Source of the DNA: Marinobacter profundi
GTDB lineage: Bacteria > Pseudomonadota > Gammaproteobacteria > Pseudomonadales > Oleiphilaceae
Direction: 5' to 3'
Assembly (NCBI RefSeq): GCF_002744715.1
Contig: NZ_KZ319373.1
Location: 62,001-126,000, forward strand
Length of the DNA: 64,000 nt
Under the pieces are notes generated by a model. That model saw nothing but the letters and a program-made list of their open reading frames with translations. It was not told the DNA's origin and did not search any database. Made by a program: the position numbers and the translations under genes. Positions 1 through 9,136 of this stretch are shown here, piece by piece; within the stretch, counting starts at the first letter, position 1, and every line of letters starts with the position of its first letter.

Positions 1-1
1 C

Positions 2-100
2 TGGGTGCTGGTACTGCTTGCTGTCACTCACGCCCTCGCCGCGCTGAAGCACCACATCTTTGATCGGGACCAGACCCTCAGGCGTATGTTCGGGCGCTGA
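2..100 (+). CDS. Cytochrome b561 family protein, C-terminal end (partial)
   Basis: Only the last 32 codons are in the window, and the start lies upstream. The visible tail has a hydrophobic stretch with a histidine (LLAVTHALAALKHH), then a basic end with RDQTLRRMFGR. This is the usual ending of small b561-type di-haem membrane cytochromes (YceJ family), where the THA-x-KHH histidines are at a haem-binding helix. It stops 78 bases before a yceI gene, and yceJ-yceI pairs are common in gammaproteobacteria, which supports the call. Function beyond membrane electron transfer cannot be judged from this fragment. Confidence 0.7.
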   Translation, partial: WVLVLLAVTHALAALKHHIFDRDQTLRRMFGR

Positions 101-178
101 TGCCCGGGATTAATTCACCATTAACGATTAACTGTTACGCCTTTCATCAAGGGCGATTCATCAAAAAGGGAGAATGAC

Positions 179-766
179 ATGAAGAAAACGTTACTCGCAT
201 CCGCTGTTGCGCTGTCGGTTATTGCCGGCGCTGCCCAGGCTGACACTCATAGTGGCACTTACGCCTTCGATACCAAGGGCGCCCACCAGTTTGTGACCTT
301 CAAGATTTCCCACCTGGGCTACAGCTGGCTGTATGGCCGCTTCAACGACTTCGACGGCAGCTTCGTCTACGATGCCGAAAATCCGGAGAACAGCTCAGTG
401 CAGGTGACCATCGATACCGCCAGTGTGGACTCCAACCATGCCGAGCGTGACAAGCACCTGCGCAGCGAGGATTTTCTCCATGTCAGCGATTTCGCCCAGG
501 CCACCTTCAAGAGCAAGCGCATTGTGCTGGGTGACGAAGCCGGCGAGGCCGATATCATTGGCGACCTGACCCTGCGTGGCGTTACCAAAGAGGTAACCCT
601 GGATGCCGAGATGCTGGGTCACGGCGAAGATCCCTGGGGCGGTTACCGGATGGGCTTTGAGGCTGAAACCGAGCTGAAGCTGGCGGATTTTGGTATCCCG
701 ATGAATCTGGGGCCCGCCGCTGAAACCGTGGAGATTATCATTTCCGTGGAAGGTGTGCGTCAGTAA
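179..766 (+). CDS. yceI: YceI family periplasmic protein
   Basis: This 195-residue protein has a clear signal peptide ([21 protein letters not shown]) followed by a YceI lipocalin-like beta-barrel. Recognisable family stretches are [23 protein letters not shown] near the N-terminus, [19 protein letters not shown] in the middle, and [18 protein letters not shown]. Known members bind isoprenoid or other long lipids, and some are induced by alkaline or osmotic stress; the ligand here is unknown. The start has a good ribosome binding site (AAGGGAG) 5 bases upstream. It follows the cytochrome b561 end closely and is probably co-transcribed with it. Confidence 0.93.
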   Translation: MKKTLLASAVALSVIAGAAQADTHSGTYAFDTKGAHQFVTFKISHLGYSWLYGRFNDFDGSFVYDAENPENSSVQVTIDTASVDSNHAERDKHLRSEDFLHVSDFAQATFKSKRIVLGDEAGEADIIGDLTLRGVTKEVTLDAEMLGHGEDPWGGYRMGFEAETELKLADFGIPMNLGPAAETVEIIISVEGVRQ

Positions 767-775
767 CTGACGCCG

Positions 776-800
776 GGCCCCGGCGCTGTGTGCCGGGGCC
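776..800. terminator. GC-rich hairpin between convergent genes
   Basis: GGCCCCGGC and GCCGGGGCC form a perfect 9-bp stem around a 7-base loop, just after yceI and touching the stop codon of the opposing small gene. There is no T-run on either side, so intrinsic termination is plausible but not shown. Confidence 0.45.
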
Positions 801-1036
801 TAGCCCGCCTGATCCTGCTGTAGCCGATCGGCGGTCCGGCAGATGTGGCGCTGCCGCAGGAATTGCCCCACAAATACCACCAGGCCAACCAGCAGGCCGG
901 CGTACAGGTAGGGTTCGGTTACTGACAGAGTGCCGCTGACGGCAAACTCCACCAGTAACATCAGAGCCAGGGCCAGGCTGCCGTTCACCAGTGCGGTAAT
1001 CAGCGCATAGCCACAGGCTTTCATGTTGGTGATCAT
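800..1036 (-). CDS. Small two-helix membrane protein, unknown function
   Basis: This 78-residue hypothetical protein has two hydrophobic segments, roughly residues 10-33 ([21 protein letters not shown]) and 42-62 ([18 protein letters not shown]), then a basic, polar tail. It is probably an inner-membrane protein with both ends on the same side. The ATG is preceded by GCGGAAG at normal spacing, which is the main evidence that it is real. It converges with yceI and is divergent from parC. I do not recognise the family. Confidence 0.55.
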   Translation of the reverse strand: MITNMKACGYALITALVNGSLALALMLLVEFAVSGTLSVTEPYLYAGLLVGLVVFVGQFLRQRHICRTADRLQQDQAG

Positions 1037-1183
1037 AGTCTTCCGCTCTCATCGCTGACTGGTACCGGCTGCAAACAGCCGGCCATACATTGCAAAACGG
1101 TCATCTATTCCGGCCAGCCAGAATACGGCCAGGGCGTCATCCCCTCCATTCGGGAATTCCGCTATTGGAAATCCATCGCGGGA

Positions 1184-1213
1184 TTGGTGTATCCGCGCCA
1201 CCCTCCATATAAT
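1184..1213 (+). promoter_or_regulatory. Probable sigma-70 promoter of parC
   Basis: A perfect TATAAT at 1208-1213 lies 18 bases after TTGGTG (1184-1189), about 60 bases upstream of the parC start. The rest of 1037-1273 holds nothing else I can recognise. Confidence 0.65.
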
Positions 1214-1273
1214 GTGCCTCCAGACAGGGCCCCCGGCGGCCTCGGAATTCACAACTGTCAACAAGGGGCATCC

Positions 1274-3568
1274 ATGCCAGAGTTTCAGACGACGGATGAA
1301 GGCTTTGAGCGGGTTTCGCTAAGGGATTACACCGAGAAGGCCTACCTCGACTACTCCATGTACGTCATTCTTGACCGGGCGCTCCCCAATGTCGGTGACG
1401 GCCTGAAGCCGGTCCAGCGCCGAATCATCTATGCCATGTCGGAGCTGGGGCTGAAGTCCTCCTCGAAGTACAAGAAGTCGGCCCGTACCGTGGGTGATGT
1501 GCTGGGTAAGTTCCATCCCCACGGCGACAGTGCCTGTTATGAAGCCATGGTGCTGATGGCCCAGCCGTTCTCCTACCGCTACCCGCTGGTTGACGGTCAA
1601 GGCAACTGGGGCTCGCCGGATGATCCCAAGTCCTTTGCCGCCATGCGGTACACCGAGTCCCGCCTGGCTGCCTTCGCCGATGTGTTGCTGGGTGAGCTGG
1701 GGCAGGGCACGGTTGACTGGGTGCCCAACTTTGACGGCACCATGGAAGAGCCTTCCGTGCTGCCCGCGCGCTTGCCCCATGTGTTGCTGAACGGCACCAC
1801 CGGCATCGCCGTGGGCATGGCCACCGACATTCCGCCCCACAACGTGCGTGAGGTGACAGCCGCCTCGATCCGCCTGCTGGACAATCCGGCAGCGTCGGTG
1901 GACGACCTGCTGGAACATATCAAGGGTCCGGACTTCCCGACCCGTGCCGAGATCATTACCCCCAGGCGGGATCTGCGCCAGATGTACGAGACCGGCCGCG
2001 GCTCCCTGCGGATGCGTGCCCGCTGGATTCGCGAGAACGGTGAAGTGGTGATTACCGATCTGCCCCACCAGGTGTCCGGTAACCGCGTGCTGGAGCAGAT
2101 TGCGGCACAGATGCAGGCCAAGAAGCTGCCGATGGTCACCGACCTGCGGGATGAGTCCGACCATGAAAACCCGACCCGCCTGGTCATTGTGCCCCGCAAC
2201 AGCCGGGTGGACCTCGATGGCCTGATGGCGCACCTGTTCGCCAGCACGGATCTGGAAAAAAGCTACCGGGTCAATATCAACGTTATCGGCAATGATGGCC
2301 GGCCGGCGGTCAAGGGGCTGCACACCATCCTGTCCGAGTGGCTGGCGTTCCGCCGCGCCACGGTGACCCGCCGCCTGCAGCACCGTCTCGACAAGGTGCT
2401 GGCGCGGCTGCACATTCTCGACGGCTTGTTGATTGCCTACCTCAATATCGACGAGGTGATTGCGATCATTCGTAACGAGGACAAGCCCAAGCCCGTGCTG
2501 ATGGAGCGGTTCGGGTTGTCATCAGACCAGGCGGAAGCCATTCTCGACCTGAAATTGCGCCACCTGGCGAAGCTCGAGGAAATGAAGATCCGTGGCGAAC
2601 AGGACGAGCTGTCTGCCGAGCGTGACGAGCTGCAGGCCATTCTGGGCTCGGACGAGCGCCTGCGGGCGCTGATCAAGGCGGAACTGCAGGCCGACGCTGA
2701 AACCTACGGTGACGACCGTCGTTCGCCGATCGTCGAGCGGGAAGAGGCCCGTGCCTTCAGCGAAACCGACCTGGTCTCCAATGATCCGGTTACCGTCGTG
2801 CTGTCCGAGAAAGGCTGGGTGCGCGCCGGCAAGGGCCACGACCTTGACCCGACCGGGCTCAGTTACAAGGCGGGCGACAGCTTCGCCCTGGCCGCCAGGG
2901 GCCGGAATAACCAGCAGGCGATCTTCCTCGATTCCACCGGCCGAGCCTACTCACTGATCGCCCACAGTCTGCCGTCGGCACGGGGGCAGGGTGAGCCGCT
3001 GACCGGCCGGATCAATCCACCGTCAGGCGCCACCTTTGCCGGCCTGGTGATGGGGGATCCGTCCCGCAAGGTGCTGTTGGTGACGGACGGCGGTTACGGC
3101 TTCGTGGCATCGCTGAACGACATGATCAGCAAGAACCGTAATGGCAAGGCTGTGGTTTCCGTGCCCAAGGGGGCGAAAATCATGGCGCCGCTGGTGATTC
3201 CGGCGAGTGACAAGCCGCTCTACCTGGGGGCGATCTCCAATGAAGGCCGGATGCTGGTGTTCCCCCTGGGCGAACTGCCGGAGCTGGCCAAGGGCAAGGG
3301 TAACAAGATCATCAGTATTCCCTCGGCGCGGGTACAGAACCGCGAGGAGTACGTGGTGGCCGTGGCGGTGTTCAGTGAAGACGACCAGCTGGAGATCCGC
3401 GCCGGTAAACGCAAGATGGGCTTGCAGTTCGGCGATCTCGAGCATTATCTGGGTGAGCGTGGCCGCCGCGGCCACAAGCTGCCCCGCGGACTCCAGCGTG
3501 TCGACGCTGTCGAGGTGATTCAAGCTGCCAGCAGCGCCAATGCAGAGGAGCAGGCCGACGGTGAGTGA
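1274..3568 (+). CDS. parC: DNA topoisomerase IV subunit A
   Basis: This 764-residue type IIA topoisomerase subunit, with ParE, decatenates daughter chromosomes. The breakage-reunion domain is N-terminal, with catalytic Tyr126 in AAMRYTES. The quinolone-determining stretch [10 protein letters not shown] has Ser86 and Glu90, i.e. the sensitive residues at the positions equivalent to E. coli Ser80 and Glu84. A short C-terminal beta-pinwheel follows. The frame is open upstream to 1184, but the ATG at 1274 has AAGGGG in front of it and gives the family N-terminus. The 3' end overlaps serB by 8 bases, so the two are likely co-transcribed. Confidence 0.97.
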   Translation: MPEFQTTDEGFERVSLRDYTEKAYLDYSMYVILDRALPNVGDGLKPVQRRIIYAMSELGLKSSSKYKKSARTVGDVLGKFHPHGDSACYEAMVLMAQPFSYRYPLVDGQGNWGSPDDPKSFAAMRYTESRLAAFADVLLGELGQGTVDWVPNFDGTMEEPSVLPARLPHVLLNGTTGIAVGMATDIPPHNVREVTAASIRLLDNPAASVDDLLEHIKGPDFPTRAEIITPRRDLRQMYETGRGSLRMRARWIRENGEVVITDLPHQVSGNRVLEQIAAQMQAKKLPMVTDLRDESDHENPTRLVIVPRNSRVDLDGLMAHLFASTDLEKSYRVNINVIGNDGRPAVKGLHTILSEWLAFRRATVTRRLQHRLDKVLARLHILDGLLIAYLNIDEVIAIIRNEDKPKPVLMERFGLSSDQAEAILDLKLRHLAKLEEMKIRGEQDELSAERDELQAILGSDERLRALIKAELQADAETYGDDRRSPIVEREEARAFSETDLVSNDPVTVVLSEKGWVRAGKGHDLDPTGLSYKAGDSFALAARGRNNQQAIFLDSTGRAYSLIAHSLPSARGQGEPLTGRINPPSGATFAGLVMGDPSRKVLLVTDGGYGFVASLNDMISKNRNGKAVVSVPKGAKIMAPLVIPASDKPLYLGAISNEGRMLVFPLGELPELAKGKGNKIISIPSARVQNREEYVVAVAVFSEDDQLEIRAGKRKMGLQFGDLEHYLGERGRRGHKLPRGLQRVDAVEVIQAASSANAEEQADGE

Positions 3569-4775
3569 ACTGGTTCTGATTAATGTCTCCGGGCGCGACA
3601 AGCCCGGGCTCACCTCGGAGATCACCGGCATCATGGGCCGCTACGATGTCCGGATTCTCGATATCGGCCAGGCAGTGATTCACGATCACCTCACCTGGGG
3701 CATCCTGGTGGAGATTCCTGACGAGTCCAAGACCTCGCCGGTGATCCGCGACCTGCTGTTCCGGTTGCACGCCCTTGACCTGCAAGTGCGCTTCGCACCG
3801 ATCACCGTGGCGGAGTACCAGCAGTGGGCGGAAGGCCGTAACCGGGCCTGCTACATCGTGACCCTGCTGTCCCGTGACATCAAGGCCGAGCAGATTGCAC
3901 GGGTGTCGGCCATTACCGCCCGCCACGGCCTGAATATCGACAACATCACCCGGCTGTCGGCGCGGCCGTCGCTGAATCCCGCCGACAACCGCATTGCCTG
4001 TGTCGAATTCTCGGTCCGCGGCACCCCGAAAGACCTCGAGCAGTTGCGCTCGGACTTCCTCCATATCGCTGCGGAAATGAACGTCGACATCGCCTTCCAG
4101 GAAGATTCCATTTTCCGCCGCAACCGCCGGCTGGTGGTGTTTGATATGGATTCCACGCTGATCGAGGCGGAAGTCATCGACGAGCTGGCCCTGGAGGCAG
4201 GGGTTGGTCCCCAGGTGGCCGAGATTACCGAGCGGGCGATGCAGGGGGAGCTGGATTTCAGTCAGAGCTTTGCCGAGCGCCTGGCGCTGCTGCGGGGGCT
4301 GGATGAGTCGGTCCTGGAGGGGATTGCCGGCCGCCTGCGGCTCACCGAAGGTGCCGAGCACCTGATCCGCAGCCTCAAGTCACTGGGCTACCGTACCGCG
4401 ATCCTTTCCGGCGGCTTTACCTACTTTGCCCGGCATTTGCAGGCCCGGCTGGGCATCGACTATGTCTATGCCAACGAGCTGGAAATCGAGAACGGCAAGG
4501 TGACCGGGCGGGTGTCGGGCCAGATCGTGGATGGCAAGCGCAAGGCAGAGTTGCTGCTGGAGATTGCCGGTCGCGAGCACATCTCGCGGGAGCAGGTGAT
4601 CGCGGTGGGCGATGGTGCCAACGACCTGCCAATGCTGAGCCAGGCCGGCCTGGGAGTGGCATTCCGTGCCAAGCCTCTGGTCAAGGAGTCAGCCCGGCAT
4701 TCCATCTCGACCCTCGGGCTGGACGCCATCCTCTACCTGATCGGATTCCGCGAAAGCGACAGTCAGCAGTGCTGA
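3561..4775 (+). CDS. serB: Phosphoserine phosphatase with N-terminal ACT domains
   Basis: It catalyses the last step of L-serine synthesis, removing phosphate from O-phosphoserine in the cytoplasm. The protein has 404 residues. Two ACT-type regulatory regions occupy about residues 3-180 ([17 protein letters not shown] is the first). The HAD phosphatase follows, with nucleophile motif DMDST (195-199), SGG near 283 and GDGAND (350-355). Length and domain order match the Pseudomonas-type long SerB. I chose GTG 3561, with GAGGAG 10 bases upstream. An ATG at 3540 inside parC would add seven residues and is less likely. The gene converges on fimX across a strong hairpin. Confidence 0.95.
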   Translation: MSELVLINVSGRDKPGLTSEITGIMGRYDVRILDIGQAVIHDHLTWGILVEIPDESKTSPVIRDLLFRLHALDLQVRFAPITVAEYQQWAEGRNRACYIVTLLSRDIKAEQIARVSAITARHGLNIDNITRLSARPSLNPADNRIACVEFSVRGTPKDLEQLRSDFLHIAAEMNVDIAFQEDSIFRRNRRLVVFDMDSTLIEAEVIDELALEAGVGPQVAEITERAMQGELDFSQSFAERLALLRGLDESVLEGIAGRLRLTEGAEHLIRSLKSLGYRTAILSGGFTYFARHLQARLGIDYVYANELEIENGKVTGRVSGQIVDGKRKAELLLEIAGREHISREQVIAVGDGANDLPMLSQAGLGVAFRAKPLVKESARHSISTLGLDAILYLIGFRESDSQQC

Positions 4776-4803
4776 GCAACGGCCGGTGCCTGCCGGCCGT
4801 TGC
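4776..4803. terminator. Hairpin between convergent serB and fimX
   Basis: GCAACGGCCGG pairs perfectly with CCGGCCGTTGC (11 bp, 6-base loop) immediately after the serB stop and 21 bases from the fimX stop. It can fold in either transcript. There is no T-run. Confidence 0.5.
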
Positions 4804-4824
4804 CCCGCCTGATGTGCAGTCCCG

Positions 4825-6909
4825 TTACTGGTCCCCGAAATCGAAGTTCATTTCGGGGACCGGTGCCTGGACGTAGTAGCCCTGGATGTAATTGACTCCG
4901 GCCTGCCACAGGCTGGCCATGGTCTGGGCGCTTTCCACCTGGGGAATAATGGTCAGCTTGCCGGCGCTCTGCAGGCTCTTGACCAGTTCGTTGAAGCGGG
5001 CCTTGCCTTCGTCGCTCTTCTGCAGGTCCTCGGTGAACGAGCCGTCCACTTTGACGTAGTCCATCTCCACATGCTTGAGCGTGTTGAAGGGGTTGATGGC
5101 ACAGCCGAACTGGCTGACCGACACCTTGCAATGCAGCTCGTGGAGCGAGCGGGTGAAATCCCGCGCCTGCTTGAGGTAGTTGTTGACGTCGCCTTCGCGG
5201 AACTGAAACACCAGGGCGTCACCTGGCAGGCGTGCGGCCTTCAGTGCCACGCTGAGCCAAGAGCTGAATGTCTTGTCCTGCAGGGTCTCGCCGGTGACGT
5301 TGATCATCAGCCGGGTGTCGTGACCGCTGGTGCGGTGGGCTGCCAGCTGCCGGATGGTCTGCAGGATGACCCAGCGGTCGATCTTGATGGCCATGTCCGA
5401 GGGCCCGGCCGGCGGCAGGAAGTCGTAGGGGGACACTTCCTTGTCATCCTTGTCGAGCATCCGCAGGAACACCTCGTAATGCTCCTCACCTTCGCCCCGC
5501 AGGTTGATGATGGGCTGGAACAGCAGGCGGAAGCGGTTTTCCTCAAGGGCCTTCTGGATGGCTTCGATGGAGTTGCCCTCGTCGAGGGTCTCGAAATCGG
5601 CAGGGTTGTAGACCACGATGCCGTTGCCGCGTTCATGGCCTTCCTTTTTGCGGACTTCGGCGGATGCCATGTGGGCGCGACCGAGCAGGTCTGCGGCCTT
5701 GGGCGAATTCTCGGTGATCGCGGCGATACCGATGCTGGCCGTCAGCTGGGCTGTTCGCCCGCTGATATCAAACAGGTGGTCTTCGAGTTTCTTGCGTATC
5801 TGTTCACACAGGCCTGCCATGGTCTTGTCGTCGCAGGGTTGTGCCAGGATGCAGAAGGCGTCGTCGCTCAGCCGGGCGAGGGTGCCCTGTTCGCCGACCA
5901 GACTTTGCAGCAGGTTGGCCAGGTCGCCCAGAAGCAGGTCGGAACCGGCAATGCCCACCTGGCCCTTGAGCGCCATGAAGTTGTCGAGCGCCAGGTAGGC
6001 GAGCGCGCCGTTCTGGTTGGTCTTGCCGGCGGTGACGATCGCTTCGGCCAGGGCATCCATCAGGTACTGGCGGTTGTACAGCCCGGTCAGCAGATCCTGG
6101 CTGCTGATCTGGCGCAGTTTTTCCTCCAGTTCGGCATCACTGTGCTCGGGCTGGAGCACAATCTGGGTACAGGCTTCGCCATCGTAGGTGGCGGAGGAGA
6201 CTGCCATCACCACATTGAGTTCCTGGTCATCGCTGCGCCGGGCGACGCAGTTCAGGGTCTTGCCGTCCTCGCCCGACTCGGCAAAGGCCTTCATGAAGCT
6301 CTTGTATTTTTCCTGGCTGTCCGGGGTCAGGGTGTCGAGCACAGGTATGCAGATCAGCTCGTCAATGTCGTCGTAGCCGAGGAACTCCATGTAGGACTGG
6401 TTGGCATAGATGTGCATGCCATCGTTAATGTAGGCAATGGCGTCCTTCGAGCTTTCCAGCAGCAGCTGACAGCGTTGTTCCGCTTCCCGCAGGTGGGAAT
6501 CGAGGATGCGGCGCCGGCGCCGCTCTTCCAGGGCGTTGAGCTCGCGGTTGACCTTGAGCACCAGCAGGTCGCTGTAGTCGAACGGCACCGTATCCTGGGC
6601 ACCGGCCTTGATGAACGCGACCGACTGCTCCCGGTTCTCGCTGCTGGTCATCAGAATGAACGGAATGTCCTTGTCCATCCGCCGGATCATTGCCAGCGCC
6701 TGTTCCGCGCTGAACTCCTGCTCGGTATCCCTGGCCAGCAACAGATCCCAGTTGCCGGTCTTGATCACTTCCTCAAGGTCTTCCTCGGAAGTGATGCGGT
6801 GCGCCCGGGTCGCTCGCCCGGCATTGCGCAGCAGGCTGACCAGTGCTTCCGCATCGTTCTGGGACGGATCAAGGATGAGCAGGTGAACTGTCGGATTCTT
6901 TTTCTGCAT
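4825..6909 (-). CDS. fimX: FimX-type c-di-GMP receptor (REC-PAS-GGDEF-EAL), type IV pilus regulator
   Basis: The protein has 694 residues, close to P. aeruginosa FimX (about 691), and the same order of domains: response-receiver-like domain (about 8-125), PAS (about 145-255), GGDEF (about 270-440) and EAL (about 450-690). Both catalytic signatures are broken. The GGDEF site reads LSDDAF (347-352) and the EAL site reads EVF (479-481), close to the EVL of FimX. The family binds c-di-GMP through the inactive EAL domain and controls twitching motility and pilus assembly at the pole. QPIINLR and PQVESAQT are retained EAL-fold stretches. Its neighbours serB and the PilZ-like gene match the Pseudomonas locus. 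Confidence 0.92.
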   Translation of the reverse strand: MQKKNPTVHLLILDPSQNDAEALVSLLRNAGRATRAHRITSEEDLEEVIKTGNWDLLLARDTEQEFSAEQALAMIRRMDKDIPFILMTSSENREQSVAFIKAGAQDTVPFDYSDLLVLKVNRELNALEERRRRRILDSHLREAEQRCQLLLESSKDAIAYINDGMHIYANQSYMEFLGYDDIDELICIPVLDTLTPDSQEKYKSFMKAFAESGEDGKTLNCVARRSDDQELNVVMAVSSATYDGEACTQIVLQPEHSDAELEEKLRQISSQDLLTGLYNRQYLMDALAEAIVTAGKTNQNGALAYLALDNFMALKGQVGIAGSDLLLGDLANLLQSLVGEQGTLARLSDDAFCILAQPCDDKTMAGLCEQIRKKLEDHLFDISGRTAQLTASIGIAAITENSPKAADLLGRAHMASAEVRKKEGHERGNGIVVYNPADFETLDEGNSIEAIQKALEENRFRLLFQPIINLRGEGEEHYEVFLRMLDKDDKEVSPYDFLPPAGPSDMAIKIDRWVILQTIRQLAAHRTSGHDTRLMINVTGETLQDKTFSSWLSVALKAARLPGDALVFQFREGDVNNYLKQARDFTRSLHELHCKVSVSQFGCAINPFNTLKHVEMDYVKVDGSFTEDLQKSDEGKARFNELVKSLQSAGKLTIIPQVESAQTMASLWQAGVNYIQGYYVQAPVPEMNFDFGDQ
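4830..4861 (-). terminator. Perfect 12-bp hairpin in the last codons of fimX
   Basis: GGTCCCCGAAAT and ATTTCGGGGACC form a perfect stem with an 8-base loop inside the final codons of fimX, ending just before the stop. It could act as a terminator or RNA-stability structure for the fimX transcript; that role is inferred. Confidence 0.4.
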
Positions 6910-7031
6910 TCGTCAGAAGTCTCATGAAACGCGATGGCTGTGCCGGCTGGCGCTGGAAACACAAGAACAAGGCAGGAACCTTCCGGGCGCCGAAATGATG
7001 AAGGCCGGGCTGTAACTCAGGCATGAATGAT

Positions 7032-7062
7032 GCAGGGGTTGCTCGGCAATAACAACCCCTGC
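7032..7062. other. Hairpin in the gap between the PilZ-like gene and fimX
   Basis: GCAGGGGTTG and CAACCCCTGC form a perfect 10-bp stem with an 11-base loop. It lies in the 253-base gap (6910-7162). A second, shorter palindrome (GGCGGCC-ATG-GGCCGCC, 7126-7142) lies just downstream of the PilZ-like gene. They may end that transcript before a separate fimX promoter. Neither has a T-run. Confidence 0.4.
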
Positions 7063-7162
7063 CATGGTCTGCCGTCGCGGAACTGAGAACTGGTTGCGGC
7101 CTCAAGCCGGTACCGGGAGGAGTCAGGCGGCCATGGGCCGCCCCGGTGTCTGGTGCAGATGG

Positions 7163-8986
7163 TCAGAGCGAAGGCCATAACGAGTCGAACTCGTCTTCGC
7201 TGGTGCCCTTGACGGTATCGCGGGGGGTGGCGGGTTTTGCGATTCCGGTCAGCTCGCGGTTCTGCAGCTTGAGTTCAAACTGGCTGATGCTGCCGGTCGC
7301 TGACACCTGTCGCGACAACATGCCCTGGTCTTCAAAGCCGTCATGAAGCAGCGAGATCCTGCTGCCGGCCTGGAACGGCAGCCGCGGAGTGATCAGCGTT
7401 GCCGGCTGGTCTTCGGAACGGATCTCCGGCAGTAACAGGCCCCGCAGGTAGGCGCTGTTGGTGCCCACTTTCTGGATCAGGCGGACGCCGCAGGGCGATG
7501 CACTGGGTGCCAGCAGTTCGATCCCGACCTGGGTGCCCTGGTTGCGGACATGGCGGATCCAGCGTACCACGGCGACGCTCCACGGATGGTTGGCCTGCTC
7601 ACGGATGCCGAGGATTTCACCGGCCTGCAGTGAGGTGGGGATGCTGTTGTCCCAGCTCACGCAGTAGCCGCCCGGGCTGGCGTTCACCAGGGTTGCCTCG
7701 TGCGCGACGGGTGCAGCAGTTTCAGTCCTGGCGCTACTGGCGGCAGCGGCGGTACCCTTGCTGCCGCGGAACTGGATAGGGGCGTCGGTGTCATGGCTGG
7801 CAGTGCGGACCGGACCGGCATCGTGGGCTTCGGCCCAGACATCCTGCTGGGGCTGCCCGGCAGGTTGCAGGAACACGTTGTCATCAAACCGCGGCCCATG
7901 GTTGTCATTGCCGCTGACGAAGTCGTTAAACGATTTCTGCCCGGCGATGAAGTAGTGAGCGGCCGACAGGCCGACACAGATCTGCAGCGAGCCGCGGGTG
8001 GTGATCCGGTTGTGGTTGCGCTCGGTCAGGATGCCGAGGGCCTGGCTCAGGTGGCTCAGCAGGGTGTTGTTAACGCTGGCGGGCAATGACAGACCGCTGT
8101 CCCGTTGGGCCTGGCGATGGTCGCTGAGGGTTTGCAGATGCGTTCCGATGCGTTCGGACAGGTCGTGGGTGTCGAAGCCGTAGTAGTCCGCGCCAGGAGG
8201 TTCGTCGAGAAGGCTGCGATAGGCCGGTGGCGCATCGCAGTCCATATCCACCACGAACAGGGCGCTGGCACGCAGGTCATGGCTGCAGGCAACGTGGTCG
8301 GTCCATTGTTCAAACAGATCGTAGGCCTGGTTCAGCTCGTTCTGGCGTAACTGGTTGGGACGCGCGCAGCCCAGCAGCAGGATGCGTTTGTAGCAGTCGT
8401 TGACACTGCTGGAGCGGCGATGCACCAGGGTGTCATCCTCCACCGGGAGGTCGGCGAGCCCGTTCAGGACCGCATAGCGATAGAGGTGGTGGCATTCCAG
8501 CCAGCTCCTCGCCGGGCTGGGACAATACAGCTGGTGGGCCCGCAGGATGGTGGCGGCCAGTTCGGAGATGGCCCGGTGGCAGCTGGTTGCCAGTAACGGG
8601 CGTTGCCGGTCGTTGATGCCGCCCTTCAGCAGGTCGCGGACGCAGAGTTTGTAGCCATTGGCGCAGTGCAGCTGCAGCGCCTGGGACAGATTGGCGATCT
8701 TGCGCTGTTTCTCGGGCAGGGCGACGGCCAGTCCGAGGTAGTGGCGTGACAGCTCGTTGCAGACAAAATGGATTTTCGGGCGAATCAGCTCAAGCAGCTG
8801 GAGTCGCTGTTGCGGTGGCGCCGACAGGTGAGTGAGCTCGATGATGGCATGGTAGAGCTGGCGTGACGCCTCGCCGATGTTCGCCATGGGCAGGCCATTG
8901 ACCCAGCTCCGAAACGCTTTCGGGCTGGTCTCGCAAAACGACAGGGTTGTCGCTTTCTGTTCCGGAACATACAGTTCGGGTTTCAC
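7163..8986 (-). CDS. Protein with PilZ-like C-terminal domain, next to fimX
   Basis: This 607-residue, apparently cytoplasmic protein has no signal peptide or membrane helix. The first ~370 residues are mostly helical and unknown to me, with conserved-looking stretches such as RGSLQICVGLSAAHYFIAG (331-349). The C-terminal part carries the PilZ-type motif LVNASPGGYCVSW (NxSxxG at 435-440) and a beta-rich region after it. The arginine pair RxxxR expected just before that motif is not evident, so c-di-GMP binding is uncertain. I take the GTG at 8986; the nearest ATG upstream opens only a 4-codon frame. The position beside fimX suggests a role in the same c-di-GMP/pilus pathway, which is inference. 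Confidence 0.72.
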   Translation of the reverse strand: MKPELYVPEQKATTLSFCETSPKAFRSWVNGLPMANIGEASRQLYHAIIELTHLSAPPQQRLQLLELIRPKIHFVCNELSRHYLGLAVALPEKQRKIANLSQALQLHCANGYKLCVRDLLKGGINDRQRPLLATSCHRAISELAATILRAHQLYCPSPARSWLECHHLYRYAVLNGLADLPVEDDTLVHRRSSSVNDCYKRILLLGCARPNQLRQNELNQAYDLFEQWTDHVACSHDLRASALFVVDMDCDAPPAYRSLLDEPPGADYYGFDTHDLSERIGTHLQTLSDHRQAQRDSGLSLPASVNNTLLSHLSQALGILTERNHNRITTRGSLQICVGLSAAHYFIAGQKSFNDFVSGNDNHGPRFDDNVFLQPAGQPQQDVWAEAHDAGPVRTASHDTDAPIQFRGSKGTAAAASSARTETAAPVAHEATLVNASPGGYCVSWDNSIPTSLQAGEILGIREQANHPWSVAVVRWIRHVRNQGTQVGIELLAPSASPCGVRLIQKVGTNSAYLRGLLLPEIRSEDQPATLITPRLPFQAGSRISLLHDGFEDQGMLSRQVSATGSISQFELKLQNRELTGIAKPATPRDTVKGTSEDEFDSLWPSL

Positions 8987-9123
8987 GGTTTTGCCATCCT
9001 TGTGTTCACGCCATTCGTCAGTGCTTGCAATCGTTATTATCGGGCGCCGTTGTCCGCGGTGTCGCTGCCTGTTTTACGGGCATCATATCGGGGACTTTAA
9101 AGGAGCGGGCCGCTGCGCTCAAA

Positions 9124-9136
9124 GTGACAGTGTCAC
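9124..9136. other. Short palindrome over the epmB stop codon
   Basis: GTGACA-G-TGTCAC is a perfect 6-bp palindrome at the end of epmB, in the 146-base gap before the PilZ-like gene. It looks like a dimeric regulator half-site pair, but could be chance. Confidence 0.25.

Noticed and set aside
738..1052. 104-codon minus-strand frame overlapping the small membrane gene
   Set aside because: Composition is Arg/Gly/Pro-rich and unlike a real protein; the frame at 800-1036 has membrane helices and a ribosome binding site.
1520..1660. Quinolone-resistance change in ParC
   Set aside because: Ser86 and Glu90 are the common sensitive residues.
5071..6927. 618-codon plus-strand open frame opposite fimX
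   Set aside because: Runs antisense to a well-recognised gene, has no family motif, and arises from high GC at third positions.
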